Below are positions 4,954-5,459 of a stretch of 5,459 bases of DNA, in pieces. Source of the DNA: Clostridiales bacterium (GTDB lineage Bacteria > Bacillota > Clostridia > Oscillospirales > Oscillospiraceae); the NCBI GenBank assembly GCA_021199695.1, contig JAJQHP010000262.1, positions 1 to 5,459 on the forward strand. The letters run 5' to 3'. Position numbers and translations under genes: made by a program. Position 1 is the first letter of the stretch. Every line of letters starts with the position of its first letter. The notes beneath the pieces were generated by a model, which had not been told where the DNA came from, made no database searches, and saw nothing but the letters and a program-made list of their open reading frames with translations.

Positions 4954-5459
4954 TTATCGAATGCTCAGATGATCTCCCTCCCGGTCGATGACGAACCGGG
5001 TACCGGGTGTCACGTCGTCCTGGATGACCTTCCGGGCGATGAGGGTCTCTGCCGTGTGCTGGAGGTAGCGGCGCAGGGGCCGCGCGCCAAAGGCGGGGTC
5101 GTAGCTCTCCTGGATGATGAAGTCCTCCGCCGCAGGGGTGAACTCCACCGAGAGCTGCTGCTCTCCCAGACGGCGGTTCAGGTCTGCCGCCTGGAGCCGG
5201 ATGATGCCTGCCATGTTCTCCCGGGTCAGGGGCTTGTAGAACACAATCTCATCCAGGCGGTTGAGGAACTCCGGCCGGAAGGACTGCTTGAGCAGCCGCT
5301 CCACGCTGTCCCTGGCCTCCTGGGTGATCTCCCCGTCCGGGTTGATGCCGTCCAGCAGATACTGACTGCCCAGGTTGGAGGTCAGAATGAGGATGGTGTT
5401 CTTAAAGTCCACGGTGCGGCCCTGGCTGTCGGTGATGCGGCCGTCGTCCAGCACCTGGA
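4954..5459 (-). CDS. clpB: Chaperone ClpB (AAA+ disaggregase), C-terminal part only
   Basis: ClpB is a hexameric ATP-driven disaggregase that works with DnaK to rescue aggregated proteins after heat stress. The frame is open to the window edge (QVLDDGRITDSQGRTVDF) and the GTG at 5454 is internal, so about 167 residues of a protein normally near 860 are present: the end of the second AAA+ domain and the C-terminal small domain. Counting the GTG codon as residue 1, visible elements are sensor 1 in ILTSNLGS (23-30), the arginine finger in FRPEFLNRLDEI (59-70) and sensor 2 in GARPLRR (123-129). Walker motifs, middle domain and N domain lie beyond the window. LTSNLGS and the DEIVFYKPL stretch favour ClpB over ClpC or ClpA. 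Any CtsR or HrcA control site would be upstream and out of view. Confidence 0.92.
   Translation of the reverse strand, partial: QVLDDGRITDSQGRTVDFKNTILILTSNLGSQYLLDGINPDGEITQEARDSVERLLKQSFRPEFLNRLDEIVFYKPLTRENMAGIIRLQAADLNRRLGEQQLSVEFTPAAEDFIIQESYDPAFGARPLRRYLQHTAETLIARKVIQDDVTPGTRFVIDREGDHLSIR

Noticed and set aside
4443..4991. 182-codon plus-strand open frame spanning the unrecognised gene, the repeats and the end of clpB
   Set aside because: It runs through both hairpin repeats and into clpB, has no RBS worth naming, and overlaps a better-supported gene with a perfect Shine-Dalgarno.

Overview
This window looks like chromosome from a GC-rich member of the Bacillota, probably the class Clostridia and plausibly an Oscillospiraceae/Flavonifractor-type gut anaerobe. 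The grounds are strong GGAGG/GAGGG ribosome binding sites, sigma-A-like promoters, a Firmicutes-type PurF with Fe-S cysteines, a ClpB tail of clostridial character and a eukaryote-like (IDH1/2-type) NADP-isocitrate dehydrogenase. The lineage is inference from the look of the proteins; no search was run. Nothing here is phage, plasmid or defence DNA.

Layout. The left arm (1-1536) reads rightward: the 3' part of purF (amidophosphoribosyltransferase, start outside the window), then after a single base trmO (tRNA m6t6A37 methyltransferase), probably translationally coupled. The gap at 1537-1630 holds two strong hairpins that act as crossed terminators for the convergent genes. Everything to the right reads leftward: icd (1631-2845) with its own promoter and RBS, a PanE/ketopantoate-reductase family gene (2981-3931) with a promoter inside the end of the gene upstream of it, an unrecognised 231-codon gene with a TTG start (3966-4661), and the 3' part of clpB (4954 to the window end).

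The roughly 290-base gap between clpB and the unrecognised gene (4662-4953) is the most unusual stretch. It contains two 35-bp near-identical palindromic repeats. They enclose a 161-bp segment that is packed with hairpins and has imperfect terminal inverted repeats, which looks like a small non-coding (MITE-like) insertion in or next to the clpB terminator.

The genes are housekeeping: purine synthesis, tRNA modification, 2-oxoglutarate/NADPH supply, probable pantothenate/CoA synthesis and protein disaggregation. They do not form one pathway. I see no convincing new multi-gene system. The points worth follow-up are the repeat element, the unrecognised gene, the crossed terminators and the purF-trmO coupling.
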